From Neovahlkampfia damariscottae (taxonomy: Eukaryota > Heterolobosea > Selenaionea > Neovahlkampfiida > Neovahlkampfiidae): DNA of 64,000 nucleotides. Shown piece by piece: positions 44,280 through 53,812 of this stretch. Made by a program: the position numbers and the translations under genes. Position 1 is the stretch's first letter. Every line of letters begins with the position of its first letter. The notes under the pieces were generated by a model that was not told the DNA's origin, did not search any database, and saw only the letters and a list, made by a program, of their open reading frames with translations. The DNA lies in the NCBI GenBank assembly GCA_016618085.1, contig JABLTG010000013.1, forward strand, positions 62,001-126,000, in the 5' to 3' direction.

Positions 44280-44666
44280 ATGTCTGAATTTAAATTGAGG
44301 ATAAGAAACGTATTAGATACAATCACTTTAAGTGAATCACAACAAATTGTCATAAATGTGAAACAATCACTCCAAAAAGAAGCACAGCAACATGTCATGG
44401 AAAGACTTCAAAAACGACAGGAGCAAGAATTGAACCAAGACGATTTCTTTGTAGAAATAAGAATGAATAAAGATAAAAGAACTCAAAAAGATTCTTCAAA
44501 TTCGAATTCACCAGAGCTATGTGTCCAACAAAAAAGAAGTGGTTCTTCTGTTCATAAAATCTCACCAAAGTTCAGACTAGAGGAAAGAAGAAATTCTGTA
44601 TCTCATTTATTCGCTCAAAATAAAGAATATCAGGAATATAAATTAAAATTCGGAAATAAAAACTAA
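44280..44666 (+). CDS. Tandem small-protein family, copy A
   Basis: A single exon of 128 aa from the ATG at 44280; the frame opens upstream inside the ATTGG box (44238) without an ATG. It shares with copies B and C an N-terminal helix (FKLRIRNVLDTITLSES), a middle KDKRTQKDSSNSNSPE, and a C-terminal block RRNSVSHLFAQNKEYQEYKLKFGNK. RRNS is a basophilic kinase (PKA-like) or 14-3-3-type site. No known family is recognised. Confidence 0.55.
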   Translation: MSEFKLRIRNVLDTITLSESQQIVINVKQSLQKEAQQHVMERLQKRQEQELNQDDFFVEIRMNKDKRTQKDSSNSNSPELCVQQKRSGSSVHKISPKFRLEERRNSVSHLFAQNKEYQEYKLKFGNKN

Positions 44667-44943
44667 TTTGAAAAGATGTCAATCAAAGAATCATCAATGT
44701 GGAAAAAAAATGAGTCATTTTGGACAATGAATGATTTTGGAAGAAATTTTGTTCTCATTTGTTTTTTTAATCCTCTTATTGCTTTTCTTGATCAAGTTAC
44801 TGAGTAATTATAACTTTAAAGAACAAGGTTCATTCATGTTTCTCCAATTCTGTTTCAGAAAAATCCAAAAATGGAAAAAAACTTTGCCAAATATTAAACA
44901 AATCTTTGCTTTTTGAGTTTTTCAAAAAGGTATTACAGGACAG

Positions 44944-45328
44944 TATGAAGACATGTTCAAAATTCAAAGCCACTTTAAAAGAAGTTTTGGACATGTACAC
45001 CTTAGATGAGGAACTAAGACTTGTGAAAAATAGAAGAAACAAAAAAAATGTAGAAAAAGACTGTAAAAAAAATACAAACAAATCTGCTCAAAAAAGTGCC
45101 AATTTTGACTTTTTCATTGATGCTAAACAGAAGAACGGCAGACGAACGAAAAGTCAAATTTCAAATTTGGAATTTAATCATCAATTTGATAACAAAAGAT
45201 ATAGTGATTCATTGATGTATAAAATGGCGCCAAAGAATAAATTTAAAGAAAAAAGACATTCAATATCTCATTTATTCACCGAAGGAACTGTAGAATATCA
45301 AAAATACAAACAAAAACAATATCATTGA
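44944..45328 (+). CDS. Tandem small-protein family, copy B
   Basis: 127 aa from the ATG at 44944. It is the most diverged copy: FKATLKEVLDMYTLDEELRLVK at the start and KRHSISHLFTEGTVEYQKYKQ at the end; the RTQKD middle is replaced by RRTKSQIS. The frame rem open upstream of the ATG, and an exon at 44676-44798 joined by a 26-30 nt intron would add about 85 residues, so the start is uncertain. Function unknown. Confidence 0.45.
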
Positions 45329-45633
45329 ATAAATGAACATTTCAGATTTACCTCATCAGTCAGATTTTGTTGCAAACTCTCATTTTTAACCTTTTCAACT
45401 GTTTTTTACATCTTTTCTGCCCTGCAGATAGAAATTTTCATGAGCAAACAAAATTTCTCTGAATATTGAACTTGGTGCATGTTCTCAATTATTCTGCGAA
45501 TTTTTTGTCAGAAATCACAGTAGAACTGTTCCGCTGAATTGCAGAAAAAGGTAAAAAAATTCTAAAAATTACCTACGTTTCCTTTTTAAGACCACTCTGA
45601 GGAATCTGATTTGTCGATTTTTCAACTATTTTT
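45329..45633. other. Intergenic stretch
   Basis: About 305 nt between copies B and C. I find no open frame, RNA gene, repeat or clear CCAAT box in it. Confidence 0.35.
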
Positions 45634-46044
45634 ATGAGAAGCAGAAAGGATAGTAATTTTAAAACTAAACTGAATAATGTTTTGAAAATATATACCCTTG
45701 ACACAACTCAGCGCCTCAAAACAAAGAGAAAAGAACAAAAACTGGAACAAGCACAAACATTAAAGCAACTTGCTTCGACCGACATTCTTGAGACTAAACT
45801 ACCAAAGAAAGAGGAGTTATTTAAATGTGAAATAACAAGAACAAAAGACAGACGAACACAAAAAGATACTTCAAACGTTGATTCACCAGAAAATTCTTTT
45901 CAAAGTAAAAACAAACGAAGCGACATATTACAAAGAAATTCACTTTCATCCAAAGAAAACGATAGAAGAAATTCTATTTCTAATTTATTTGCACAAAACA
46001 AAGAGTACCAGGAATACAAACAAAAATTCGGAAATAAAAATTAA
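45634..46044 (+). CDS. Tandem small-protein family, copy C
   Basis: A single exon of 136 aa. It is closest to copy A in the middle and end (KDRRTQKDTSNVDSPE, RRNSISNLFAQNKEYQEYKQK) and close to copy B in the first helix (KTKLNNVLKIYTLDTTQRLK). All three are basic, Ser/Lys/Gln-rich and likely disordered apart from the two end helices. The conserved RRNS-I-S plus LFAQNKEYQEYK block suggests a short phospho-regulated binding motif. Confidence 0.55.
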   Translation: MRSRKDSNFKTKLNNVLKIYTLDTTQRLKTKRKEQKLEQAQTLKQLASTDILETKLPKKEELFKCEITRTKDRRTQKDTSNVDSPENSFQSKNKRSDILQRNSLSSKENDRRNSISNLFAQNKEYQEYKQKFGNKN

Positions 46045-46083
46045 AATATTTTCATTTCAAGTGCAAAAAAGTCAACTTATCTT

Positions 46084-47904
46084 TTATTTAAAAAACAAAT
46101 CATTATTTTTGATGGAATTAAAGTTGTAAATTTCTTTTTCTTTAAATTCAATTGCATAGGTTGAAAAAATTACTTTTGAATATTGACCTACAAAATTATT
46201 TCCAAAGGTCCCATTTCCTTCAATATAATCAATGATTTCATTCTTAAATTGAACTAATTTTGAATCTAAAGGATGAATGATTTCATCATAACACATTTTT
46301 GAATCTTTCTTTGTCACTTCAACTTTCATCATCATTTGAACAGAAACAGGGACAATATTCAAATGAAAATTGAATGAGTTTTTCATCAATGAATAAATAT
46401 AATAATCATCTTTTTTCAAGTGAATTGGATTGAATGAATGATAGGAATTTTCATAAACATGATTTAAAAGAACACATTTTTCTGTTGATTTGTTTTTGTT
46501 TGTAAGTGTTGCAAATATTTCAGATCGATCCAATATGTTTTGTAATAAAATAACTTCTGAAAATAACTTTGTAATATGATTATTTTGTGATTTAATTTCA
46601 GGAATTGAATTTGAAATGATGTTAAATATTAAAAATAATTGAATTCCTGATTTCATTGTTTGAAATTTAAATTCATCATATTTTTTAATAAAAATGAATT
46701 TTGGAAATAAATTATCATAATTTGATGAAAAATTAAATTCAATTTTTTCATTTTCATTTGTGTTTAATTCAAAATTACCTCCTTCAAAAAATGATGGTAA
46801 AAATATTAATAATGTTCCAATTTGATTATTTTTCATTTTTTGATTGAAATTATTTCCTGGTTTTAACAAAATCAATGATTCTAATTCACCTGAAATTTCT
46901 TCAAAATCTGTGAAATATTGACGACGAATTTGTTCTAAAATTGATGATTTTTTTGAACTATCAACATTTAAACTATTTGTTAACATCTTCATTTTATCAG
47001 GTGAGATCATAAAATGATCATCTTTTTTTTTAAAATTTGATAAAATATCATTTTGTTTATTGAAAGGAATTGAAATAATTTTATCATTAACAGAAACACA
47101 AAGATTTGAATTGATATTCCCATGACAAACATAATCATCTCCATGTTCAATTTTCATCAATTTTTCATCCACTTCAATGTTATTTTCACCAATTGATTCA
47201 AAATTTGAATATATTTTTGAATTTAATAATTTCTTTTTGAATTTTAAATTCAACTTAACATGTTGTTTAAAGTTGTCAAATTCTTTTGAAACTTCTCTTT
47301 TGATCTTTTGAAATCTGACAGCTAAATCAAACATTATTTCATTTTCTTCAAATTCTTTTGTGACTTGTTTCGCTTGTTCTTCTGATAAATTTTCAAAAGA
47401 AGGAAAATCAAGATCAACTACTGCGAAACTACTTTGTCGGTCATAATAAAATTCTTTCATGTCATTAAAAAGACGATAACCAACACATCCAGATTTGAAA
47501 ATACCAAGAAGAAACTGTGCTATTTCTCTGTCATATTCTTGAAATATTTCTTCACTACCACATTTAGGACACGAGTCTGTTGTTTTTTGTCCAAAACCTG
47601 TTCCTTCTGAAGATGGTGATTCAAGATTACATTTTTTACAAAACACTATGTCGTATTTGTTAATGTTTTTTGGTTTTTTTAATTCAATAACTGAAGATTC
47701 ATATGATAATGCTTCTTTTTCGAATTTTTCTTTTTCTTTTTCTGTTAACAAGTTCCACTCTATTAACATGGATTTAAAATAAATTTTGTGATAATTTTCA
47801 TAAAAGAAAAGCATAACTCCTGTCATTTTTTTAGCTAAAGACTGTTCTTCATTTTGCTTTTGTTCTAGATGAGATGTTGTTGATGTGCTTACAGCGCCAA
47901 ACAT
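46084..47904 (-). CDS. Large uncharacterised protein with zinc ribbon; possible 2OG-oxygenase-like fold
   Basis: A single exon of 606 aa from the ATG at 47902-47904, 15 nt after a CCAAT box (47919-47923). The N-terminus has an HMG-box-like stretch (VMLFFYENYHKIYFKSMLIEWNLLTEKEKEKF), then a zinc ribbon with CKKC about residue 88 and CPKC about residue 110. The C-terminal half contains GTLLIFLPSFFEGGNFEL, which resembles the core strand of prolyl-hydroxylase-type dioxygenases (YLN-x-x-F-x-GGE), but I cannot place an HxD...H triad with confidence. The rest is Asn/Lys/Phe-rich. Function unknown. Confidence 0.5.
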   Translation of the reverse strand: MFGAVSTSTTSHLEQKQNEEQSLAKKMTGVMLFFYENYHKIYFKSMLIEWNLLTEKEKEKFEKEALSYESSVIELKKPKNINKYDIVFCKKCNLESPSSEGTGFGQKTTDSCPKCGSEEIFQEYDREIAQFLLGIFKSGCVGYRLFNDMKEFYYDRQSSFAVVDLDFPSFENLSEEQAKQVTKEFEENEIMFDLAVRFQKIKREVSKEFDNFKQHVKLNLKFKKKLLNSKIYSNFESIGENNIEVDEKLMKIEHGDDYVCHGNINSNLCVSVNDKIISIPFNKQNDILSNFKKKDDHFMISPDKMKMLTNSLNVDSSKKSSILEQIRRQYFTDFEEISGELESLILLKPGNNFNQKMKNNQIGTLLIFLPSFFEGGNFELNTNENEKIEFNFSSNYDNLFPKFIFIKKYDEFKFQTMKSGIQLFLIFNIISNSIPEIKSQNNHITKLFSEVILLQNILDRSEIFATLTNKNKSTEKCVLLNHVYENSYHSFNPIHLKKDDYYIYSLMKNSFNFHLNIVPVSVQMMMKVEVTKKDSKMCYDEIIHPLDSKLVQFKNEIIDYIEGNGTFGNNFVGQYSKVIFSTYAIEFKEKEIYNFNSIKNNDLFFK

Positions 47905-48259
47905 CAAAAGATAATATGATTGGTGGAAATCAGATTCTCTAAATCAACAAGTTACTGTAAAACTATTATTGTAATTCGATTTTGAACAAAAATTCGTCAG
48001 TTTTAAATCGACTTATTACTGACAAAATTGTTTTATTGGTGGAAGAGTAAACCAATCAATTCACTCCTTTGGAACAAAAACAACCAATGATTTTCTTTCA
48101 TTTTCCAGTGAGGTTTTTTTGATTTATGGTTCAAACAACTTTGTTTCAGTTTAATTTCACAAACATCAGAGATTTCCACAAAAAGAGTTGAAAAAAGAAA
48201 AAATTATTTTAGATGTTGACATGAACATTATAAACTCATTTCAAAAAGAACATGGATTA
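47905..48259. other. Intergenic stretch beside a transposon remnant
   Basis: About 355 nt. It contains several CCAAT/ATTGG sequences (for example near 48034, 48051 and 48088). The right part may belong to the decayed transposon that begins about 48230. No intact coding frame is visible. Confidence 0.35.
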
Positions 48260-48700
48260 GTTCTAAGAAAATAGATGTACTAAAAATACCGCCTGGATGT
48301 ACTCCAATAGCAACCTGTTGATGTAGGAATAAACAAAACATTAAAATGCTCTCACAGAAACACAAATGTAGCAAGAATCACAGATTTAATTGAAAAAGAT
48401 GGAAAACTTAACAAGATGAAGCAAGCTGAATTCTTAGACAGGGTTTTCAAAGCAACAAATTCAATTTCAAAGGATTTAATTATGAAAAGCTGGAGTACTT
48501 GTGCATGGTGGACCAGATTTGTTAGAATTAACAGAATTAAAAATAGACTAAAAATTTTATTTGAAAACATCCACTTTTTGTTCACTGACTTAAATTTTCC
48601 TCGACTTACAATAATAGTTTTACAGTAATACACTATGAAAGAAAAGAACTTGAATGATTCATCATTCAATGACACAGTAAATATTAACAACAACAAAGGA
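48260..48700 (+). mobile_element. Remnant of a pogo/Tigger-type (DDE_1) DNA transposase
   Basis: Broken frames read KIDVLKIPPGCTPI (48268-48312), then, after a one-base shift, QPVDVGINKTLK (from about 48311). Next come KMKQAEFLDRVFKATNSISKDLIMKSWSTCA (to about 48510) and a short tail. The sequence IPP-x-(C/T)-T-P-x-QP-x-DVGINK-x-(F/L)K is the hallmark of the DDE_1 domain around the last catalytic Asp, and the following helix matches its C-terminal segment. At least one frameshift and a stop are visible, and the N-terminal DNA-binding part and first two catalytic Asp are not recognisable. I could not define terminal inverted repeats. It is an old, inactive copy. Confidence 0.6.
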
Positions 48701-49135
48701 ACTAGTTTTCAAATTTTTTCAATTCAAAATGTAGGAAAAATATTTTCAAATCCAAAATGAAGGAAAAAAAAATAAATTCCTTATTATTTTCCAGGAAATG
48801 AAGATATGGGTTTGGAATCAATTTTATTATGTTTTTGTTGAGGTGAAAATTAAATGAGTTTTGCCTCATCAGGTTGTTTTCTGAGAACAGCATTGAAAAA
48901 TAATCTCTGGAAAATTTCTTTGCCTTGATTTTAACAAATAGTGTTTGAAACCGTTGAAAGATTTAGAGTTCAACTTCTGGTGAACATTATGGAATAACAA
49001 ATAAAATCCATTTCTTTTGTAGATTTTGTTCCTTTCCCGATATATTCAACGAAATGCACCAATAATAATGGACAAGTCAAGAAGAATAAACCTGATTGGA
49101 TAATCAGCTTCGAGAGAAAAATTTAGGAAAGAAAA
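48701..49135. other. Intergenic stretch
   Basis: Upstream region of the cyclin gene with ATTGG at about 49096. The left end may hold more transposon-derived sequence. No other feature seen. Confidence 0.3.
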
Positions 49136-49741
49136 ATGAGCACCCTAAATGTACATCGAGAGTTACTACTCAGGCAGTCTTGGATTGATGAAATGATCAA
49201 CAACAACTATGAAATAATACAATCTGAAAGTTGTCCAAAAAAAATGGCATTACTTCAACATCAAACATGTATCATCTGGATCGTTAAATGTCTCAGTAAA
49301 TTAATAAAACAACACGCTAAAACATATGAATTTGAAGAAAAACAACTTTTAGATCTGGTAGAGGGATTAGTTAACATTTGTTTTTTACACCCATCATTAT
49401 TCGTGCTGGGTTTGATCTATTTTGAAAAATTCATACAGAAAACAGAAACAGAATTGAAATTCAATAACGCTAAGATATATTTTGTGGTTTGTGTTTTTTT
49501 GGCTTGTAAGATGTATGATGATTTTCAAGATCTTTGTTACGTAAATTTGGTTCAATTGATTTGTAAAAAAAAGATTCAAAATAGGAATTATGTTTTAGTT
49601 GAAGCTTGTATTTTACAAAAATTAGAGTATAACCTTGTTATACAATATAGAGATTTCTTTGGTTTTATTCATGATTTCTCGAAAGATATTTCAAATCAAG
49701 TTTCAGCAGATGTTCTTGAATGCTCTAAATTGTATTTTTAA
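49136..49741 (+). CDS. Cyclin-fold protein (Pho80/cyclin-like, divergent)
   Basis: A single exon of 201 aa with one cyclin-like fold: LHPSLFVLGLIYFEKFIQKTE (helix 1-2 region), AKIYFVVCVFLACKMYDDFQDLCYVNLVQLI and VLVEACILQKLEYNLVIQYRDFF. The LACKMYDD... and LQKLEYNL motifs match the cyclin box (ACKxxDD, E-x-x-x-LxxLxxxL). The family is closer to PHO80/CycP or CLN-type than to cyclin B. It probably activates a CDK. The gene stands next to the transposon remnant. Confidence 0.7.
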   Translation: MSTLNVHRELLLRQSWIDEMINNNYEIIQSESCPKKMALLQHQTCIIWIVKCLSKLIKQHAKTYEFEEKQLLDLVEGLVNICFLHPSLFVLGLIYFEKFIQKTETELKFNNAKIYFVVCVFLACKMYDDFQDLCYVNLVQLICKKKIQNRNYVLVEACILQKLEYNLVIQYRDFFGFIHDFSKDISNQVSADVLECSKLYF

Positions 49742-50061
49742 TAAACTATTTGAATATTCTTTAAATTCTTTTTTAAGAAACAAAAAAAACATCCATGAAC
49801 TGTGACGATTGATTAATTTTTAGTCCACATCACACAATCACTCTTTTGAGGATGGAGTAATTCAAGTTTGATAAAAATCCAATGATTCAACATTGTTATT
49901 TTTATAATCACATTATTTGTTAAAAAAAATGATAAATATCATTGGACCTTTTTTTTAGTATTTGCATCAAATTTGAAGATACAATTTGAATAAAAAAAAA
50001 CCAACAATTCATTTATTTGGAATGTGAAAAATCCTTTGATTGGTCGATTTTAATTAGAAGA
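49742..50061. promoter_or_regulatory. Intergenic and promoter region of the ENT gene
   Basis: 320 nt; the ATTGG box at 50039-50043 is 18 nt before the ENT ATG. No gene is seen in the rest, which is A/T-run rich. Confidence 0.4.
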
Positions 50062-51438
50062 ATGATGGTAAATGGTGAAGAAGACAATTTAGAGTATGCT
50101 TCAACTCCGATTATCAAAGATGATGAAATTATAAACTACCAAGAAACTTCTGATGATAAAGTGCCTGTTGACTCATTTAATTTCATATATTTTATCATGC
50201 TTTTACAAGGTGTTGGAGTTTTGTTTCCATGGAATTCTTTCATTGCTGCACCAGATTATTTTGTAAGTAACTTTAACAAAATTCCTAAATTCAACCTTAG
50301 ATTGCTGTATACAAAGATAATCAAATTTTATCTTATTTTTCTGTTGTTTACTCATATCCAAATTTATTTGGTCTTGTTGTTATGATTTTTATCGGATATA
50401 AAATACCAATTCAAATTAGAGTTATGGGTACTTTTGCTGCTTTCTTCTTTTTATTGTTGACTATTCCAATTTTAGGTTTTGCTCAAATTCAAAATGCTCC
50501 AGTTATTGGTTTAATCATAACATTCACAGTTTTAGTATTTCTTGCTTTTGGTACTTCAATTTTACGTAAAAACAAAAACAACTTTTTTAACATTTTTTTT
50601 TCACACAGAAGGATCTATCTTTGGTTTGGCCGGAATTTTACCACCAAAATATATGGTAGCGACAATGGCTGGAAATGGATGGGCTGGATTGATTGTATCA
50701 TCCATTCGTGTTGCAACAAAAGGTTTAATTGAATCAGGTGGACATGAACCTACAATTTTTGATATCACTTTGTCAACATCAATCTATTTCTTCATTAGTT
50801 GTTTCTTTGTCTTCCTTTGCTTTGTTTCATTCTTTTTTGCTTGGAGAACAAAATTTGTTCAATATTATTACCTCAAAAGTTTAGAAAAAGATGAAACTCA
50901 AATAATCGATGAATCATCAAAAAAAGAACCATTTTATAAATCCATCATTTCAATTACCAAAAAAATGTGGACATTTGAAGTTTATGTGTTTGCTAATTTT
51001 GTGATTACAATAGGTTTATTTCCAAGTACTATTTTTGGATTTAAATCAGCTTATGGACCAGTGATGCAAAATTGGTTGCCAATTATCCTTGGATTAGTAT
51101 TTAATATTGGAGATGTTATTGGAAGAGGAGCTCCAGGTTACTATTTAGTTTCAAAACGTTATGTTCCTTATTTAACAATTTCACGTTTGATTTTTGTTCC
51201 TTTATTTTTGTTATGTATCAAACCTAGACTTATCACAAATGATATTCTTATGGTATTGATCATGTTAGCATTCTCAGTTTCAAATGGTTATTGTTCAACT
51301 ATTTCTATGATTCATGGACCTTCAACATGTTCACCAAATGAAAGATATGAAGCTTCAACAATCATGACATTTATGTTAGTATTTGGAATCGTTATGGGAT
51401 CAAATTTAGGTGTTATTTTAGGTCTCATTTACAATTAA
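50062..51438 (+). CDS. Equilibrative nucleoside transporter (ENT/SLC29)
   Basis: Three exons (50062-50262, 50301-50565, 50609-51438; introns 38 and 43 nt) give 431 aa. I start at MMVNGEEDN because the frame upstream passes through the ATTGG box without an ATG. About eleven hydrophobic helices are expected; visible ones include FIYFIMLLQGVGVLFPWNSF (the helix-1 PWN motif), AAFFFLLLTIPILGFAQ and YVFANFVITIGLFPSTIF. Family motifs LPPKYMVATMAGNGWAGLI, FNIGDVIGRGAPGYYL and ISRLIFVPLFLLC are present. It would exchange nucleosides or nucleobases across membranes; it may serve uptake of food-derived pyrimidines, a possible link to the DPD pathway in this window. Confidence 0.92.
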
Positions 51439-51461
51439 ACATTTTTTTATTCATTTTTTTT

Positions 51462-52772
51462 TCATGTTTGAAAAATTCCAATCTCAGCTAAATTTGAGTT
51501 GATTATCGATTCAAAAATTGGACAAATATTTTCAAGGAATGATTTTTCTAAAACCAAATATTCTTTTAATCCAGTTAAATTTTTTAGATAACCACACACT
51601 TTTCCAATGTAAATTTTATCATCTTTTTTCATTTGATCTAATATTTCATTTTGAATTTTATTGACATTAGATTCAAATTCTTGTTCATTTAATTGTCTTA
51701 AAATCAAAAATAGATCGACAAATAATTCTATTTTTTTTTCTAATATTTGATTGTCAATGTACATTTGAAAATGAAAATTTTCGTCTTCAAATTCTTCAAT
51801 AATCGAACCATTTTTTAAAAGCATTTCTTGATATTTGTGTGATTTTTCAATTCCTTCTGTAATCATGAAGTCTATAAACCTATCGATTTCGTGTTCGTCA
51901 AGAATGAACATGTTTGAGAGTTCTTCAAGATATGAAACTTCAGTGAGTTGTTCTTCTGTATCAATTTCATAACCAAAATCTCTCCATTCTTCAAATTCAT
52001 TTTCAAATAGTTCAATCTCACATTTTTCATCTGTGATTTTGTACAAGTCCATTAAAAGATCCTTTAATTCAATAAGACATCTTTCAGTCAATTCTTTGTT
52101 TTTAGTATCAATAAAATATTGAAAATAATCAATAGATTGAGAAATATCTAATTTTTCAATGATTTTATAAACCTCGGAAAATTTCTGGTTTTTCATCAAA
52201 GATAGTAGATGTATTTTAACATCTACTGACATATCAATAGAATCATTAATCTCTTTTCTCATATCTTTGTTATTTAATTTATCAATTGATTCATCTAAAT
52301 AAATGAATAATTCTAAATTTTTTGGTGATTGTGATTTAAAGAATTTCAATTGTTGAATCACAAGTTGTTTACAGTATTTTGAATTTGGAGACAATCTCAC
52401 AATGAAACCGATATCTAAAGTATTCTTTGTTAATGATTCAAGAATTCTATCTGATACATCATTCTCTTCAATCATTCTTTTCCATAAATTATTAATTTCC
52501 TTCTGAATTATTCTGTCTGCATCTCCAAGTAAATACAAACTATTTTTTGATATTTCAATCAATGATTCATATTTGTTTCCAACTATATTTTCAAATTCAA
52601 CAAATTTTTCAACTGTTTCTCCAACAATTCTTTCATCTTCTTTTGCAAATATATCCAAGGAGTCTTCATAATTTAACAAGAAATTAGTGTTCATTTTTTT
52701 AAACTGAATTAAAATTCTCTTAGAGTATTGTTCTGCTGATAATTTCTTCTTTTGCTTTTTTTTTGGTTGCAT
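51462..52772 (-). CDS. Helical acidic protein, unrecognised
   Basis: A single exon of 436 aa. The N-terminus is basic (MQPKKKQKKKLSAEQYSKR), the rest is alternating acidic and hydrophobic helices (for example SQSIDYFQYFIDTKNKELTERCLIELKDLL). No motif identifies a family; the pattern recalls helical scaffold or vesicle-tether subunits, but that is only a resemblance. It is divergent with the START gene, sharing a 65-nt spacer with two CCAAT boxes. Confidence 0.55.
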   Translation of the reverse strand: MQPKKKQKKKLSAEQYSKRILIQFKKMNTNFLLNYEDSLDIFAKEDERIVGETVEKFVEFENIVGNKYESLIEISKNSLYLLGDADRIIQKEINNLWKRMIEENDVSDRILESLTKNTLDIGFIVRLSPNSKYCKQLVIQQLKFFKSQSPKNLELFIYLDESIDKLNNKDMRKEINDSIDMSVDVKIHLLSLMKNQKFSEVYKIIEKLDISQSIDYFQYFIDTKNKELTERCLIELKDLLMDLYKITDEKCEIELFENEFEEWRDFGYEIDTEEQLTEVSYLEELSNMFILDEHEIDRFIDFMITEGIEKSHKYQEMLLKNGSIIEEFEDENFHFQMYIDNQILEKKIELFVDLFLILRQLNEQEFESNVNKIQNEILDQMKKDDKIYIGKVCGYLKNLTGLKEYLVLEKSFLENICPIFESIINSNLAEIGIFQT

Positions 52773-52837
52773 TTAACAGAGGTAACAACTACCAATGAAA
52801 AAATTCCTTGTATCGTCCAATCAAATAGCTACACCTC
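52773..52837. promoter_or_regulatory. Compact divergent promoter
   Basis: Only 65 nt separate the divergent ATGs at 52772 and 52838. It contains CCAAT at about 52793 and at 52817-52821. Both genes must use this sequence for initiation. Confidence 0.55.
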
Positions 52838-53640
52838 ATGTCTTGGTTGTTTGGAAATGGAGAAAAGAAGAAAGAAGAACCGAACCCTATTGATGAATTT
52901 CTGTTGAAAGACAAAAAAAATTTCGAGATACCTCAAACAGAACTGTTTGAAAAATTTAAAACGATGGTCAAGTCTCCAAATGACTCTTGGACACAGCATG
53001 TCAAAGACGAGAACTTAAAAGTTTGGACAAAAGAAGCAACCAACTCCAAAGTAAATATATTGAAAGTCAAAGCGGAATTCGAAGTTCCTCCGCTCTTGTT
53101 ATTTAAACTCATCAGAGATGATGAATATTTCATGAAATGTGGTGATGACATGTTTAAAGAGTGGAAGAATGTTGATATAATTGACGAAGATAATACGATA
53201 AGTTACTGTAAGTTGTTCATATTTCACTTATTGTTGAAGTTGCTTTCAATTCACCAATTGGAATTATTTCTGGAAGAGATTTCATCACGCTGAGAAGTTA
53301 TCATACTGGAAATGGTGAACATGTTATTTTAATTCGAAGCGTGGTAAAGGATGACATTCCTCAAAAAGAAGGTTTGAATAATTGATTTCACATTTTTTAA
53401 CACTTTCTTTATTAAGGTCTTGTGAGAGGAGATATTCATTTAACAGGTTATTATATTTATCCTAAAGGTGAAGGATGTGAAATGATGTATATGACTCAAA
53501 CAGATTTGAATGGTTACATTCCAGGATGGGTAATCAATTTTGGAGCCACAACTTTAGCAAAAAAGACAATTGGAAATTTGAAAGATATGGCTGTAAATTA
53601 TCCCAAATATTTAAAAGAACAAGAAAAAGAAGTAAAATAG
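52838..53640 (+). CDS. START-domain lipid-transfer protein (PCTP/STARD10-like)
   Basis: Exons 52838-53207, 53240-53371 and 53417-53640 (introns 32 and 45 nt) give 241 aa. The START fold is evident from LKVWTKEATNSKVNILKVKAEF, then DEYFMKCGDDMFKEWKNVDIID, FNSPIGIISGRDFITLRSYH (the P-x-x-x-x-RDF motif) and YPKGEGCEMMYMTQTDLNGYIPGWVINFG, ending in the lid helix TIGNLKDMAVNYPKYL. Small single-domain START proteins carry phosphatidylcholine or similar lipids between membranes. Acceptor choice for intron 1 (TTGAAG) is from frame. Confidence 0.85.
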
Positions 53641-53812
53641 ATCTAACAGTTTTTGACATTTATTCATATCTCGATTTCTTCATCATTTTTCATTGAAAAT
53701 TTCTAAAAAGTGATTTCATTATTTGATAATAGAAATGATTCTTATTTTCTAATTTTCTTTCTACAAGTATTATTTTTTATCCAATGAAATCAAATCACAA
53801 ACGAAAAAAAAA

